DNA from: CAZKWG01 sp964615375
Lineage (GTDB): Bacteria; Myxococcota_A; UBA796; CAZKWG01
Direction of reading: 5' to 3'
DNA: 64,000 nt
Assembly: GCA_964615375.1 (NCBI GenBank)
Contig: CAZTOW010000019.1
Span: forward strand, 62,001-126,000
In this document: positions 31,392-40,392 of the stretch, piece by piece
Layout of the letters: the number at the start of each line of letters is the position of its first letter
How positions within the stretch are numbered: the stretch's first letter is position 1
Notes under the pieces: model-generated
Told to the model about the DNA's origin: nothing
Database searches by the model: none
The model's input: the letters and a program-made list of their open reading frames with translations, nothing else
Made by a program: the position numbers and the translations under genes

Positions 31392-32924
31392 TCACTGATC
31401 CTGTGACATGAATTGGATCCCTTCGGGCTCCAGTCCCGGGGCCACCCAAAGCAGCGAGCCGTCCGACACCCACCCGGGCAGGAGCCTGGCCATGTCCTCC
31501 GGCCCCGCGAGATCCTCCCGGGCCTGCCCCGGCGGCGGGAGCAGCGCGTGGTGCACGCGATAGCGGGCGGCGAGCTGAGCCATCTGCGCGGGCGTGGCGC
31601 CGCGGAGCAGGGCGACCGCGGGGTGGCCGCAGCGCTCGGCGACGGCGAGCGGGTTCCAGGCGAAGACGGGGGCGCCCGCGGGCAGGCCCTGGAGCGGTAC
31701 GCAGAGATCAGGGGGGAGCGCTCCGGAGGGCGGCACGCGGGAGACCTGCGCCGACAGCAGGACCAGCGCGCCCAGCAGCAGGCCCGGGAGGAAAGCCGGC
31801 GGATAACCACGCGCCCGCGCCCCCCAGGCCCCGAGCCGCGCCGCCCCCAGAGCCCCCACCGCCGCCAGGACCGGCCCCAGCGCCGCCCCCGTGCGGTAGA
31901 GCGCCCCCTGGGCCGCCGCCCCCGGCGCCGCCAGCACGGTCAGCGGCGGCACCAGCAGCCAGATCAGCAGGAGGGGGCGTCGCAGCGGCCCCGCCTCCTT
32001 GAGCCCGGCCAGCACGGCGAGGACCGCCAGCAGCCCGCCCGTGCTCAACCAGAACAGGGCGAGACCGGGGAGCTGATCCATCAGGAGTTGTAGCCGCTCG
32101 AGGCCACCAAGACTCTTCGGCATGGTCCCCAGCAGCAGCTCGGAGATGTCGCGCGCCCGCGTCGTCGCCGCCTTGATCGCCAGGGCCTCCGGACCCGCCA
32201 CGCTCAGGTTGCGCAGGGCCCAGAGCGCGCTCCCCAGGGGGCCCGCCGCCGCCACCGCCCAGCGCCGCCAGCCCGTGAAGCCCGCCGCGAGCCCGAGGCC
32301 CAGCAGCGCGCCCTCTCCCCGACACAGCGCCAGCAGCAGCGCGCACAGCGCCGCCGGCGCCGCCCGCCCCTGCACCACCGCCAGCATCCCCAGCCCGCCC
32401 AGCGCGCCCACGATCCCGAAGCAGTCCGGCAGCACCATCTGTCGCGCCCAGGCCCCGCCCAGGGCCGCCGCCACCCCCGCCCCCAGCGCGACCCGCCCGC
32501 TCGCCCCCAGCCCCCGCGCCAGCGCCCAGGCCAGCGGCGCCCACAGCGAGGCCAGCAGCGCCGTCATCAGCAGCTCGCCTCGCTCCGGCCAGAGCCACAG
32601 CCCCGGCACCAGCGCCCGCGAGGGCAGCGGCATCCAGTACAGGTCGGCCACGGCCGGCAGCGCGGGGGGAGGGGAGGCCAGGCTCCACACCGCCCCGGTC
32701 AGCGCGCCCTCTCCCTCCGCCACGCTCCGCGCCACCGCCCGATAATAGTGGACATCCCACAGATCCGGCTCCGGCAGCCACAGCGCTCGCCCGAGCTGCA
32801 GCGCCAGCGCGCCGAGCCAGAGGAGGAGCGGAGATCTCGCCGGGTCGCGCTGCACACCTCCCCCTATTTCGGCGGGGATGCGCTCGCTCGGGGGAGCTCG
32901 GACGAGATCCGGCGCGGCCGGCAT
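31392..32924 (-). CDS. polytopic membrane protein, GT-C glycosyltransferase-like
   Basis: Encodes 510 residues from the ATG at 32922-32924; the frame is open far upstream, but that part is antisense to the FG-GAP gene and is not used. About ten hydrophobic helices are present. After the first helix comes PDLWDVHYYRAVARSVAEGEG, with the acidic residue and aromatic pattern typical of the first periplasmic loop of GT-C transferases (ArnT/PMT type), then DLYWMPLPSRALVPGLW. These enzymes transfer sugars from lipid-phosphate donors. The C-terminal ~110 residues are soluble. Donor and acceptor are unknown. It is divergent from the FG-GAP lipoprotein gene with 77 bases between starts. Confidence 0.68.
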   Translation of the reverse strand: MPAAPDLVRAPPSERIPAEIGGGVQRDPARSPLLLWLGALALQLGRALWLPEPDLWDVHYYRAVARSVAEGEGALTGAVWSLASPPPALPAVADLYWMPLPSRALVPGLWLWPERGELLMTALLASLWAPLAWALARGLGASGRVALGAGVAAALGGAWARQMVLPDCFGIVGALGGLGMLAVVQGRAAPAALCALLLALCRGEGALLGLGLAAGFTGWRRWAVAAAGPLGSALWALRNLSVAGPEALAIKAATTRARDISELLLGTMPKSLGGLERLQLLMDQLPGLALFWLSTGGLLAVLAVLAGLKEAGPLRRPLLLIWLLVPPLTVLAAPGAAAQGALYRTGAALGPVLAAVGALGAARLGAWGARARGYPPAFLPGLLLGALVLLSAQVSRVPPSGALPPDLCVPLQGLPAGAPVFAWNPLAVAERCGHPAVALLRGATPAQMAQLAARYRVHHALLPPPGQAREDLAGPEDMARLLPGWVSDGSLLWVAPGLEPEGIQFMSQDQ

Positions 32925-33001
32925 CTGTGCTCGCGCGGCGCCCGGCGGAGGTGTACTGTGCGTGGAGACCAATGCCAGACCTCCCTCACCGGTGTGAGAC
33001 G

Positions 33002-34696
33002 ATGATCCCAGCCTCTGTACGTTTCTCCGCTCTCTTCGCGCTGCTCCTGGCCGTCGGCTGCCCGACGGGGTCTCCAAAGGACGACACGGGACCGTCCACA
33101 GATGACACCACCGGCGACACCGCCGGCGACACCACCGGCGACACCACCGGCGACACCACCGGCGACACCACCGGTGAGACCGACCAGGACTCAGGTGAGG
33201 ACAGCGGCGGGGACAGCGCCGTTGACAGTGGCGGGGACACCGCCGTTGACAGCGGCGGCGACAGCGGCGAGGACACCCCCGTGGACGCCGACGGGGACGG
33301 GTATACCGCCGAAGAGGACTGCGACGACGAGGACCCGACCGTGACGATCTGCACCCTGGACCTCTCCCTGGCCGACGCGAAGCTGGTGGGTGAGGCGGCG
33401 GACGACGCCGTGGGCTTCGCGGTCGCGGGCGCGGGCGACGTGGACGGCGACGGGCTCGACGACCTGCTGGTGGGGGCCTGGGGCGAGGACAGCGGGGGCA
33501 GCGTCGCGGGCGCGGCCTACCTGGTCCTGGGCGGGGTGTCGGGCACCCTGGACCTCTCGCTGGCCGAGGCCAGGCTGGTCGGCGAGGCAAACGGCGACTC
33601 CGCCGGCGCCGCGGTCTGGTCCGCGGGCGACGTGGACGGCGACGGGCTCGACGACCTGCTGATCGGAGCCCCTTATGCGGACGGCGCAGGGGACGACGCG
33701 GGCGCGGCCTACCTGGTCCTGGGCGGGGGCGTGGGCACCGTGGACCTCTCCCTCGCCGAGCTGAGGCTGGTGGGCGAGGCAGCAGGCGACACCGCGGGCA
33801 TCTCGGTCGCGGGCGCAGGGGACCTGGACGGCGACGGGCGCGACGACCTGCTGGTGGGAGCCTACCTCGAGAACGGCGGGGGAGACGACGCGGGCGCCAC
33901 CTATGTGGTCCTGGGCGGGGGAACCGGCGACCTGGAGCTCTCCCGGGCCGACGCGAAGCTGATGGGCGAGGCGGTGGACGACTATTCGGGCGTCTCGGTC
34001 GCGGGCGCGGGCGACGTGGACGGCGACGGGCGCGACGACCTGCTGGTGGGAGCCCACTTCGAGGACAGCGGGGGGAGCGCCGCGGGCGCGGCCTACCTGG
34101 TCCTGGGCGGGGGAACGGGTACCCTGGACCTCTCCGGGGCCGACGCGAAGCTGGTCGGCGAGGCCACCGACGACTACGCGGGCGTCTCGGTCGCGATCGC
34201 GGGCGACGTGGACGCCGACGGGCTCGCCGACCTGCTGGTCGGGGCCCCCTCGGCGGACAGCGCGACCCGCGATGAGGGCGCGGCCTACGTCGTCCTGGGC
34301 GGGAGGACCGGCACCCTGGACCTCTCCGGGGCCGACACGAAGCTGCTGGGCGAGACGCGGGGCGACTACGCGGGCATCTCGGTCGCCGGCGCGGGCGACG
34401 CGGACGGCGACGGGCTCGCCGACCTGCTGGTAGGCGCCTACTTCGAGGACGGCGGGGGCTCCGACGCGGGCGCGGCCTACGTGGTCCTGGGCGGGCGGAC
34501 GGGCACACTGGCGCTCTCCCGGGCCGACGCGAAGCTGGTGGGCGAGGCGCGGAGCGACTGCGCGGGCATCTCCGTCGCGGGCGCGGGCGACGCGGACGGC
34601 GACGGGCGCGACGACCTGCTGGTCGGGGCCTCCTACCAGGACAGCGGGGGCACCGACGCGGGCGCGGCCTACCTCGTGGGTGGCCCGGGGTTTTGA
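33002..34696 (+). CDS. FG-GAP repeat (integrin-alpha-like beta-propeller) lipoprotein
   Basis: Encodes 564 residues. The ATG at 33002 opens a lipoprotein signal (FSALFALLLAVGC); the in-frame upstream ATG at 32927 lacks one. A Thr/Asp/Gly spacer and a DADGDGYTAEEDCDDED calcium loop precede seven repeats of 64 residues. Each has the pattern DLSxADAKLVGEA, AGISVAGAGDVDGDGxDDLLVGA, AGAAYLVLGGxTGTL. The DxDGDGxDDL calcium loops and the seven-fold count fit a seven-bladed FG-GAP propeller as in integrin alpha chains. Repeats are very similar to one another at DNA level. Likely a surface-exposed adhesion or scaffold protein. It stands alone, facing the dockerin-like gene tail-to-tail. Confidence 0.88.
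   Translation: MIPASVRFSALFALLLAVGCPTGSPKDDTGPSTDDTTGDTAGDTTGDTTGDTTGDTTGETDQDSGEDSGGDSAVDSGGDTAVDSGGDSGEDTPVDADGDGYTAEEDCDDEDPTVTICTLDLSLADAKLVGEAADDAVGFAVAGAGDVDGDGLDDLLVGAWGEDSGGSVAGAAYLVLGGVSGTLDLSLAEARLVGEANGDSAGAAVWSAGDVDGDGLDDLLIGAPYADGAGDDAGAAYLVLGGGVGTVDLSLAELRLVGEAAGDTAGISVAGAGDLDGDGRDDLLVGAYLENGGGDDAGATYVVLGGGTGDLELSRADAKLMGEAVDDYSGVSVAGAGDVDGDGRDDLLVGAHFEDSGGSAAGAAYLVLGGGTGTLDLSGADAKLVGEATDDYAGVSVAIAGDVDADGLADLLVGAPSADSATRDEGAAYVVLGGRTGTLDLSGADTKLLGETRGDYAGISVAGAGDADGDGLADLLVGAYFEDGGGSDAGAAYVVLGGRTGTLALSRADAKLVGEARSDCAGISVAGAGDADGDGRDDLLVGASYQDSGGTDAGAAYLVGGPGF
33104..33175 (+). repeat. six tandem 12-base units encoding DTTG
   Basis: Six consecutive 12-base units of the type GACACCACCGGC, with one ACC-to-GCC change in the second and a final GGT. 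They encode the flexible acidic spacer between lipid anchor and propeller. Such in-frame repeats can vary in number by slippage without breaking the gene. Confidence 0.9.
33359..34680 (+). repeat. seven tandem 192-base repeats encoding FG-GAP blades
   Basis: Each unit is 64 codons long, with stretches such as GGCGACGTGGACGGCGACGG recurring almost exactly at the calcium loop. The high DNA-level similarity suggests recent unit duplication or gene conversion within the array. The last unit is truncated at GPGF. Confidence 0.85.
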
Positions 34697-34709
34697 GCAG
34701 GATCGGCGC

Positions 34710-35561
34710 CTACTCCGCGCAGACCTGGACCGTCGCCTCGCTCCCTGGGAGGGGGTAGGTCCAGCCGCCCAGGGTGACGGCGTTGCGCAGCGGGGGGCCG
34801 CCGGCGCTGGCGCCATTCTTCAGCCGGAGCACGCAGTCCGCGCAGCCCTTCTGGGGGGCGGTGGCGTGGACGGTGAGGTGGAGCAGGGTCCAGGGGTCCT
34901 GGCGGGCCTCCAGGACCTGATCTCCGCGCCAGTCCAGCACCAGGCCAGCGACCGCGCCGCCCTCGGGCGTGATCGCCTGGTAGTTGTAGCTGGTGGGGCC
35001 GCGCTGGCCGGGCGGATCAGCCTGCTCCAGCGCGGCGTCGGTGCCGTCGGTGCTCAGCGCGCTGACGACGCAGCCCTCGGCCTCGACGGAGAGGGTCCAG
35101 GCCTGGACATCGCGTTCAGGGCTCCACAGCAGGGCGCTGACCGCGATCTCGGCAGTGTGACCGGCGCTCTCGGAGACCTCCTCGGGGGCGTCCAGGGCCA
35201 GCCTCAGGCGCGCCGCGGCGGGGACCTCGGGGGCCCCGGCGTAGGCGCAGGCGTCGGCGGCGAGGGCGGGCCGGTCGTCGAGGCCGGGCAGGGCGGCGGA
35301 GAGCAGGGCGTAGACGTCGGCGGCGTTGAGCTCGCCCTCGGCCAGGAGGTCGGCGGCGGCGAAGCAGGGGGCGTCGGCGCCGCCGCGGAAGAGGGTGGAG
35401 GAGACCCAGACGGCGTCGGAGAGATCGAAGATCCCATCGCCGTTGGCGTCCCCGCTCACGATGGCGCCGGCGGGCGCGGGCTCGACCAGGGGCACGTCCT
35501 CGCCGCCGCAGCCGATCGCGAGCGCCAGCAGCCCTGATCCTGATATCCTGAGCCCTGTCAT
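34710..35561 (-). CDS. dockerin-like lipoprotein, type A copy 1
   Basis: Encodes 283 residues. The ATG at 35559-35561 starts a lipoprotein signal (SGSGLLALAIGC) behind GGGAG. Residues ~30-75 contain a dockerin-like pair of calcium loops: GDANGDGIFDLSDAVWVSSTLF and the degenerate AEGELNAADVYALLSAAL. The rest is a beta-rich domain (RLRLALDAPEEVSESAG, VQAWTLSVEAEGCVVSAL, LLHLTVHATAP) resembling cohesin-like or Ig folds and ending with paired cysteines (GCADCVLRL). It is a paralogue of 40393-41205. Its start is only 22 bases from that of the divergent type B gene, which implies overlapping promoters. Confidence 0.75.
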   Translation of the reverse strand: MTGLRISGSGLLALAIGCGGEDVPLVEPAPAGAIVSGDANGDGIFDLSDAVWVSSTLFRGGADAPCFAAADLLAEGELNAADVYALLSAALPGLDDRPALAADACAYAGAPEVPAAARLRLALDAPEEVSESAGHTAEIAVSALLWSPERDVQAWTLSVEAEGCVVSALSTDGTDAALEQADPPGQRGPTSYNYQAITPEGGAVAGLVLDWRGDQVLEARQDPWTLLHLTVHATAPQKGCADCVLRLKNGASAGGPPLRNAVTLGGWTYPLPGSEATVQVCAE

Positions 35562-35583
35562 CCCGATCTCCCGGAGCCCCCGT

Positions 35584-37428
35584 ATGCTGCCGCGCCGCGC
35601 GCGTCCCGTCAATCCCTGCCTCGCCCTCGCGCTCCTGCTGGGCTGCGCGCCCCAGGACCCGGCGGCCAGCGCGCGTCGGCCCGTCTCCCGTCAGCTCGGC
35701 CCCGGCCGCGCCGCCCTCGACGACGGCCGGAGCGTGCAGCACGGCCTGGACGAGGCCCTCCGGCGCGGGCACCTGCCCAGCCCCCGCTACCCCCTGCACC
35801 TGAGCGAGCTCGGCGACGCCCCGCCCCCGCCCCCGGATCAGAGCGTGATGAGCGGCCTCGGCCCCGATCTGAGCGGGCTCGAGGTGGACATGGACCGGGG
35901 GAGCGCGCTGGCCGAGTACGTGGATGAGAACGTCTCCAGCGGCCGGTGGCGCACCTACGGGGTGGCCGCGCTGACCTACGAGGAGATCTGGGGGGAGAAC
36001 GGCGACGACGGGCTCTGCGAGGAGGGCGCGCTGCTGGACACCTTCGAGGACGAGGACGGCGCCGCCTGGGAGGCCAGCTACGCGATGGGCCAGTACGGCC
36101 ACCTCCTGGACGACCCGGAGGCGCTCTACGAGGAGCTGGGCGGCGACTGCACGGACGCGCTGCTGGCCGCCGCCGGGGACGTGGACGCCGCGCTGGAGGA
36201 CGGCTGCGACGAGTACCAGGAGCAGAGCTTCTTCCCCGAGGGCTCGGACTGCCGGAGCTGCCTGGGCGAGACCTTCGGTGACTTCACGGCCTGCGTGGAC
36301 AGCGGGGACTGCGAGGAGGAGGCCATCACCTCCGCCTGGACCATCGAGGACGGCGAGAAGGTCTGGTGGCGCGCCGCCCTCGCCTACGCCTGGGCCTGCG
36401 CCCCCGACCTCCCCATCCCGCTCTACATGATGGCTGAGATCGAGGACGACGGGACCCTGCCCGAGCCCTTCGATCACGCCGGCTGGGCCTGGTTCTGCGT
36501 GCCCTACTGGGACGAGTCCGCGGGCGAGCCCAGCTACCAGTGCTCGGCGGGCACGGGGGGCTGGGCGCTGGGCCACACGCTGGGCGAGGGGGCGGTGGGC
36601 CGCGTCAACTACATCCGGCCCGAGGGCGCGGACGACGAGCCCCACTTCGACCGCGTCTGGTATGCGCACTCGATGAAGATCAAGGGCGGACCCACCGTCC
36701 AGAGCTTCTGGGCCACGGCGCCCGGCTCCGCCCAGATCTCCATGCCCCTGGACGCGATCCGCTCGGGCGAGCCCGATCTGGCCGTCGGGGAGAGCGCCTA
36801 CCGCCCCGGCGCGGTGGGTCGCTGGGGCCTGAACCCGCTCGAGCTCCGCCCGGACGGTGACGACAGCGCCGAGCTCGACGACACCTTCGCCCGCGACTGG
36901 CTGGCGACGCTCACGCTCAAGACCGCCACCACCATCGACGGCATCTACATCCAGACCTACAACCACAACCGCTGCGCGGACGGCGCCTGGGAGGGCCCGC
37001 TGGAGGACGGGAGCTGGGTCTGCACCACGCTGAAGCCTCCAGAGATCGGCTGGGCCGACGACGTGCCCGTGGGGAGCTGGGCGGACCTGGACACGCCCGG
37101 GGACTGGTCCACCCAGGACTTCAGCCAGCACCTGTTCTTCCCGATGGCCACGCTGGGCTCGACGGGCCTGCCCGACAGCCGGGTGGAGGGCGGGGCGGTG
37201 GTGATGGTCGCCGGGACCGAGAACCTGGCGGATGAAGACTGGGACAGCTGCACCTGGCCCGATCTGTTCACGCCCGACCACGCTGTGTATGAGGCCCTGC
37301 CCGGCGACTGGGGCGGCGCGGGCTATCTGCTGGGCGACACGTATCGATTCGACAAACACAAGGACCTGGACCTGCGCGTGGTGCTGAACACCAACCAGAG
37401 GCGCGGCTACCGGCCCGAAGAAGACTGA
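35584..37428 (+). CDS. large lipoprotein of unknown family, type B copy 1
   Basis: Encodes 614 residues from the ATG at 35584 with a lipoprotein signal (NPCLALALLLGC). No known domain was recognised. The protein is rich in Asp, Glu, Trp and conserved cysteines. It shares long stretches with the protein at 38544-40364: CRSCLGE...CxDSGDCEEE, FACAPD/WACAPD, DDGTLPEPFDHAGW, QCSAGTGG, a GWGMNP/RWGLNP motif, ARDWLATxxLK, HNRCADGAWEGP and LGSTGLPDS. The many Cys and Trp suggest a compact secreted fold. Divergent from type A copy 1 with 22 bases between start codons. Confidence 0.72.
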   Translation: MLPRRARPVNPCLALALLLGCAPQDPAASARRPVSRQLGPGRAALDDGRSVQHGLDEALRRGHLPSPRYPLHLSELGDAPPPPPDQSVMSGLGPDLSGLEVDMDRGSALAEYVDENVSSGRWRTYGVAALTYEEIWGENGDDGLCEEGALLDTFEDEDGAAWEASYAMGQYGHLLDDPEALYEELGGDCTDALLAAAGDVDAALEDGCDEYQEQSFFPEGSDCRSCLGETFGDFTACVDSGDCEEEAITSAWTIEDGEKVWWRAALAYAWACAPDLPIPLYMMAEIEDDGTLPEPFDHAGWAWFCVPYWDESAGEPSYQCSAGTGGWALGHTLGEGAVGRVNYIRPEGADDEPHFDRVWYAHSMKIKGGPTVQSFWATAPGSAQISMPLDAIRSGEPDLAVGESAYRPGAVGRWGLNPLELRPDGDDSAELDDTFARDWLATLTLKTATTIDGIYIQTYNHNRCADGAWEGPLEDGSWVCTTLKPPEIGWADDVPVGSWADLDTPGDWSTQDFSQHLFFPMATLGSTGLPDSRVEGGAVVMVAGTENLADEDWDSCTWPDLFTPDHAVYEALPGDWGGAGYLLGDTYRFDKHKDLDLRVVLNTNQRRGYRPEED

Positions 37429-37443
37429 AGGGGCGGCGGGCGC

Positions 37444-37962
37444 ATGCGCGACGGCCCGGCTCGCCGCCTGATCAAGGCGCTGGTTCGCGGGATCTGGACC
37501 CTGGAGCTGGGCCTGCGCCGACGCCTCGACCGGGCGAGGGGGCGGGCGCGCTGGCGGCTGGGGGGCGCCTGCGGGGGCTGCGCCGCCTGCTGCGAGGCCC
37601 CCGCCATCCGCGTCGGGGTGATGGTCTGGTACCTCCCAACGTTGAGGCGCCTGTTCCTGGCCTGGCAGCGGCACATCAACGGATTCCAGCTCCAGTCTTC
37701 CGACCGCGGCGCGCGGGCCTTCGTCTTCCGCTGCGGACACTTCGACCCGCGGACCCGGCGCTGCGACAGCTACGAGAGCCGGCCCTTCCTCTGCCGCGAC
37801 TACCCGCGCGCCCTGCTCGAGCAGCCCTGGCCCGAGCTCTTCGAGGGCTGCGGATTCCGGGCCGTCCCGCGCGATCGGGAGCGTCAGCTCGCCCTGCTGG
37901 AGGGCGCGGCGCTGCCCCCGGAGCGGCTCGCCGAGCTCCGACGGCGCCTCCGCCTGGACTGA
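37444..37962 (+). CDS. YkgJ-family cysteine cluster protein (second copy)
   Basis: Encodes 172 residues, starting 15 bases after the type B gene. A basic N-terminus leads to GGACGGCAACCEAP, then FRCGHFDPRTRRCDSYESRPFLCRDYP and EGCGFR. The CxxCxxCC plus C...C...RPxxCR pattern is that of the YkgJ family, presumably binding a metal or Fe-S cluster. It is only distantly similar to the copy at 12791-13333. Co-oriented with the type B lipoprotein, so it may be expressed with it; a role in modifying or maturing that cysteine-rich protein is speculation. Confidence 0.83.
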   Translation: MRDGPARRLIKALVRGIWTLELGLRRRLDRARGRARWRLGGACGGCAACCEAPAIRVGVMVWYLPTLRRLFLAWQRHINGFQLQSSDRGARAFVFRCGHFDPRTRRCDSYESRPFLCRDYPRALLEQPWPELFEGCGFRAVPRDRERQLALLEGAALPPERLAELRRRLRLD

Positions 37963-37980
37963 GCACGAAGGGTCGGGGCC

Positions 37981-38544
37981 CTACTGCACGGTGGCGGTGC
38001 CGTTCCAGTACAGCGTGTAGTACATCGACTCCCCGTCCTCCAGGACCTCGTACTCGTAGCTGCCATCCCCGAAGGTCAGCGCGGGGTACTCCCAGCGCGC
38101 GATCCACAGCGGGTACCAGTAGGCGTAGTACTCATACGACTCGACATAATACCAGAGCACCGGGACGCCGAAGTCATACCAGTCCAGGCTCAGGCCCAGG
38201 GTCCAGGTCCAGCCGGTGTCCGGGGCGCCCTCGAAGCAGTCGATCTCCTGACTCCCGCGGCTCTCGTCCCAGCTGAAGTCGACGTCGAAGGTCCACAGGC
38301 AGTCGGGGCAGAGCTCCGCGGGCGTGCCGGAGAGATCCCAGTACAGATCGCAGTCCCGCGCGTCGGGGTCGGCGTCCCAGGCGCTCTGGAAGCGCGCCTC
38401 GCCCGTGAAGCTCTGGTAGGCGTGGCCCTCCGGCCCGGGATCGGGCGCCTCCTCCTGCTCCTCGGGGGGAGGCCAGCCCGAGTCCTTGGGCGCGTCGTCC
38501 TTGCAGGCCAGCAGCAGCCCGGCCAGCGGCGCCAGGATCAGCAT
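37981..38544 (-). CDS. tyrosine-rich small lipoprotein, type C copy 1
   Basis: Encodes 187 residues. The ATG at 38542-38544 overlaps the upstream type B stop as TGATG. A lipoprotein signal (ILAPLAGLLLAC) is followed by an acidic linker and a beta-rich domain with two cysteine pairs (CDLYW and CPDCLWTFDVDF). A strikingly aromatic C-terminal half contains DWYDFGVPVLWYY, YEYYAYWYP and MYYTLYWNGT. It matches the protein at 41202-41717 in order of elements. Function unknown. Confidence 0.72.
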   Translation of the reverse strand: MLILAPLAGLLLACKDDAPKDSGWPPPEEQEEAPDPGPEGHAYQSFTGEARFQSAWDADPDARDCDLYWDLSGTPAELCPDCLWTFDVDFSWDESRGSQEIDCFEGAPDTGWTWTLGLSLDWYDFGVPVLWYYVESYEYYAYWYPLWIARWEYPALTFGDGSYEYEVLEDGESMYYTLYWNGTATVQ

Positions 38545-40364
38545 CACCAGCCCTCCGGCGGGCAGAACTCGCGCTGACGGTTGGTGACCAGCACCGCGCG
38601 CAGGTCCATGTCCGGGTCCTTGCCGAAGCGCCAGGTGTGGCCCCAGAGGCTGGCCCGCTCGCCGAAGATCCCAGGGGTGTCCTCCATCGGCGCGAGGTCG
38701 GGCACGAACTGGTCGGGCCAGGTGCAGCCCTCCCACAGCGGGTTGCTCAGCGCCGCCGAGCCCGCGACCTGGGGCACGGCCCCGGTGGGGACGTTCATAT
38801 CGGGGAGCCCGGTGCTGGCGATGGTGGCCATGGGCTGGGCGTATGCCTGCGTCCAGGTGGAGTCCGACCAGGTGTTGTTCACGTCGTCCAGCAGCCACTC
38901 GCCCTCGGGCGCGTCCAACTGTGTACAACGGTAGCTGCCGTCCTGGAAGGGCCCCTCCCAGGCCCCCTCCGCGCAGCGGTTGTGGTCGAAGATGTGGATG
39001 GGGATGCCGTTGATCGCGGTGGAGAACTTGAGCACGTAGGTCGCCAGCCAGTCGCGGGCGTAGGTGTGGTCCAGGTTGTCGGGATCCGTCCCGTCGGGGC
39101 GGAGCGCGTGGGGGTTCATGCCCCAGCCGCCCAGCCCGAAGCCGAAGTTCTCGTCGCCGATGTCCACCACCCCGTTGTCGTTGCTGTCGGGGATGATCTG
39201 CGGCATGGAGATCACGCCCGCCCCCGAGGGCGTGAAGCCCCAGAAGTAGTCCACGCGCTCGCCGTCCTCCAGCTCGAGGCCGTGGGCGTACATCATGCGC
39301 CCCTCGTGCAGCACCTCCTCGGAGCCCTCGTACTGCACGCCGATCATGCGCGCCGAGACGCCCTCCAGCAGCGCGTCGCCGAGGGAGGGGCCGCCGTAGC
39401 CGCTCTGGCAGGTGTAGTCGATGCTGCGACCAGCTTTGTAGGGGTAGCAGACGTAGCCCCAGCGCTCGTGATCGAAGCTGTCGGGCAGGGTGCCGTCGTC
39501 GGCCACCTGCGCCAGCAGGATGACCTCGATGGTCCAGTCCGGCGCGCAGGCGAACATGGTGGCGTCCACCCCGTCGAACCACTCGATCTCGCCGTCGTCG
39601 CCCGTGACGTAGTACTCGCGCGGGCTCTCCGTCGCGCACTCGCCGCTGTCCTCGCAGGCGTCCAGGTCGCCCTCCCGCTCGCTCAGGCAGTCCCGGCAGG
39701 CCGATCCCTCCTCGAAGAAGGCGGCCTCGTCGTAGACGTCGCAGCCCTCGCCCACCGCCCGCGACGGGAGGCTCCCGCTCTCCAGCAGCGCGGCGCGGCA
39801 CTCCTCGGTGAGCGGGTACATCTGCGCCTGCGGCTCGCCGAAGAACCAGAAGTAGGTGGCGGCGTCGAAGGTGGCGGTCCAGGCTCCCCGCTCGTCCTCC
39901 CCGTCCAGGTTGACCACCCCGTTCCGGCACAAGCCAGAGTGGAACCCGTCGCCGAAGAGCTCGTCGAGCGTCAGCACGTTGATCCCGTCCTCCTCCACGT
40001 CGTCGGGGTCCTCCTCCTCGAGGCGCGCCATCAGGTCCTCGCCCTGGCTCATGTCGAAGCGCCCCCCGCTCATCGGCGCGCCGATCTGGTCCAGCAGCGG
40101 GTTCCAGGGTGAGGTGGGCAGCTCCGGGCGGGCCAGCACGGGCTCTCGCTCAGAGAGGCGGCGGGAGCGGGGCCGGTCGTCCAGCAGGCCCTCCAGGATC
40201 CCGTTCTCCGGCCCGAGCGTGCGCATGGTCTCCGGCGGCGCCGAGAGGGAGGGCAGGTCCGAGCGCTGGAGCGCCGTGGCCTCGCGGGCGTCGTCGCGGC
40301 CCTGCTCCGAGGCGCAGGCGCTGAGCGCGAGGAGGTTGACGATGAGCCGGCGGGGTGCGAGCAT
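38544..40364 (-). CDS. large lipoprotein of unknown family, type B copy 2
   Basis: Encodes 606 residues from the ATG at 40362-40364, with GAGGGA upstream and a lipoprotein signal (LIVNLLALSAC). The open frame extends upstream but only as an antisense of the type A gene. It aligns throughout its length with type B copy 1: CRDCLSE, EDSGECATE, FACAPDWTIEV, DDGTLPDSFDHERWGYVCYP, GFGLGGWGMNPHALRPDG, ARDWLATYVLK, HNRCAEGAWEGPFQDGSYRC, IASTGLPD. An extra DSNDNGVVDIGD calcium-like loop is present in this copy. Divergent from type A copy 2 with 28 bases between starts, and coupled to type C copy 1. Confidence 0.72.
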   Translation of the reverse strand: MLAPRRLIVNLLALSACASEQGRDDAREATALQRSDLPSLSAPPETMRTLGPENGILEGLLDDRPRSRRLSEREPVLARPELPTSPWNPLLDQIGAPMSGGRFDMSQGEDLMARLEEEDPDDVEEDGINVLTLDELFGDGFHSGLCRNGVVNLDGEDERGAWTATFDAATYFWFFGEPQAQMYPLTEECRAALLESGSLPSRAVGEGCDVYDEAAFFEEGSACRDCLSEREGDLDACEDSGECATESPREYYVTGDDGEIEWFDGVDATMFACAPDWTIEVILLAQVADDGTLPDSFDHERWGYVCYPYKAGRSIDYTCQSGYGGPSLGDALLEGVSARMIGVQYEGSEEVLHEGRMMYAHGLELEDGERVDYFWGFTPSGAGVISMPQIIPDSNDNGVVDIGDENFGFGLGGWGMNPHALRPDGTDPDNLDHTYARDWLATYVLKFSTAINGIPIHIFDHNRCAEGAWEGPFQDGSYRCTQLDAPEGEWLLDDVNNTWSDSTWTQAYAQPMATIASTGLPDMNVPTGAVPQVAGSAALSNPLWEGCTWPDQFVPDLAPMEDTPGIFGERASLWGHTWRFGKDPDMDLRAVLVTNRQREFCPPEGW

Positions 40365-40392
40365 GGTCCCTCGGATCTGAACAGGAGCGCGG

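Noticed and set aside
33104..33175. Short regularly spaced repeats that could suggest a CRISPR array
   Set aside because: Units are contiguous 12-mers without spacers, in frame inside a lipoprotein gene.
32925..34508. Upstream extension of the GT-C-like membrane protein frame (Arg/Pro-rich)
   Set aside because: It is antisense to the FG-GAP repeats and has the Arg/Pro-rich composition of a shadow frame; the ATG at 32924 is the sensible start.
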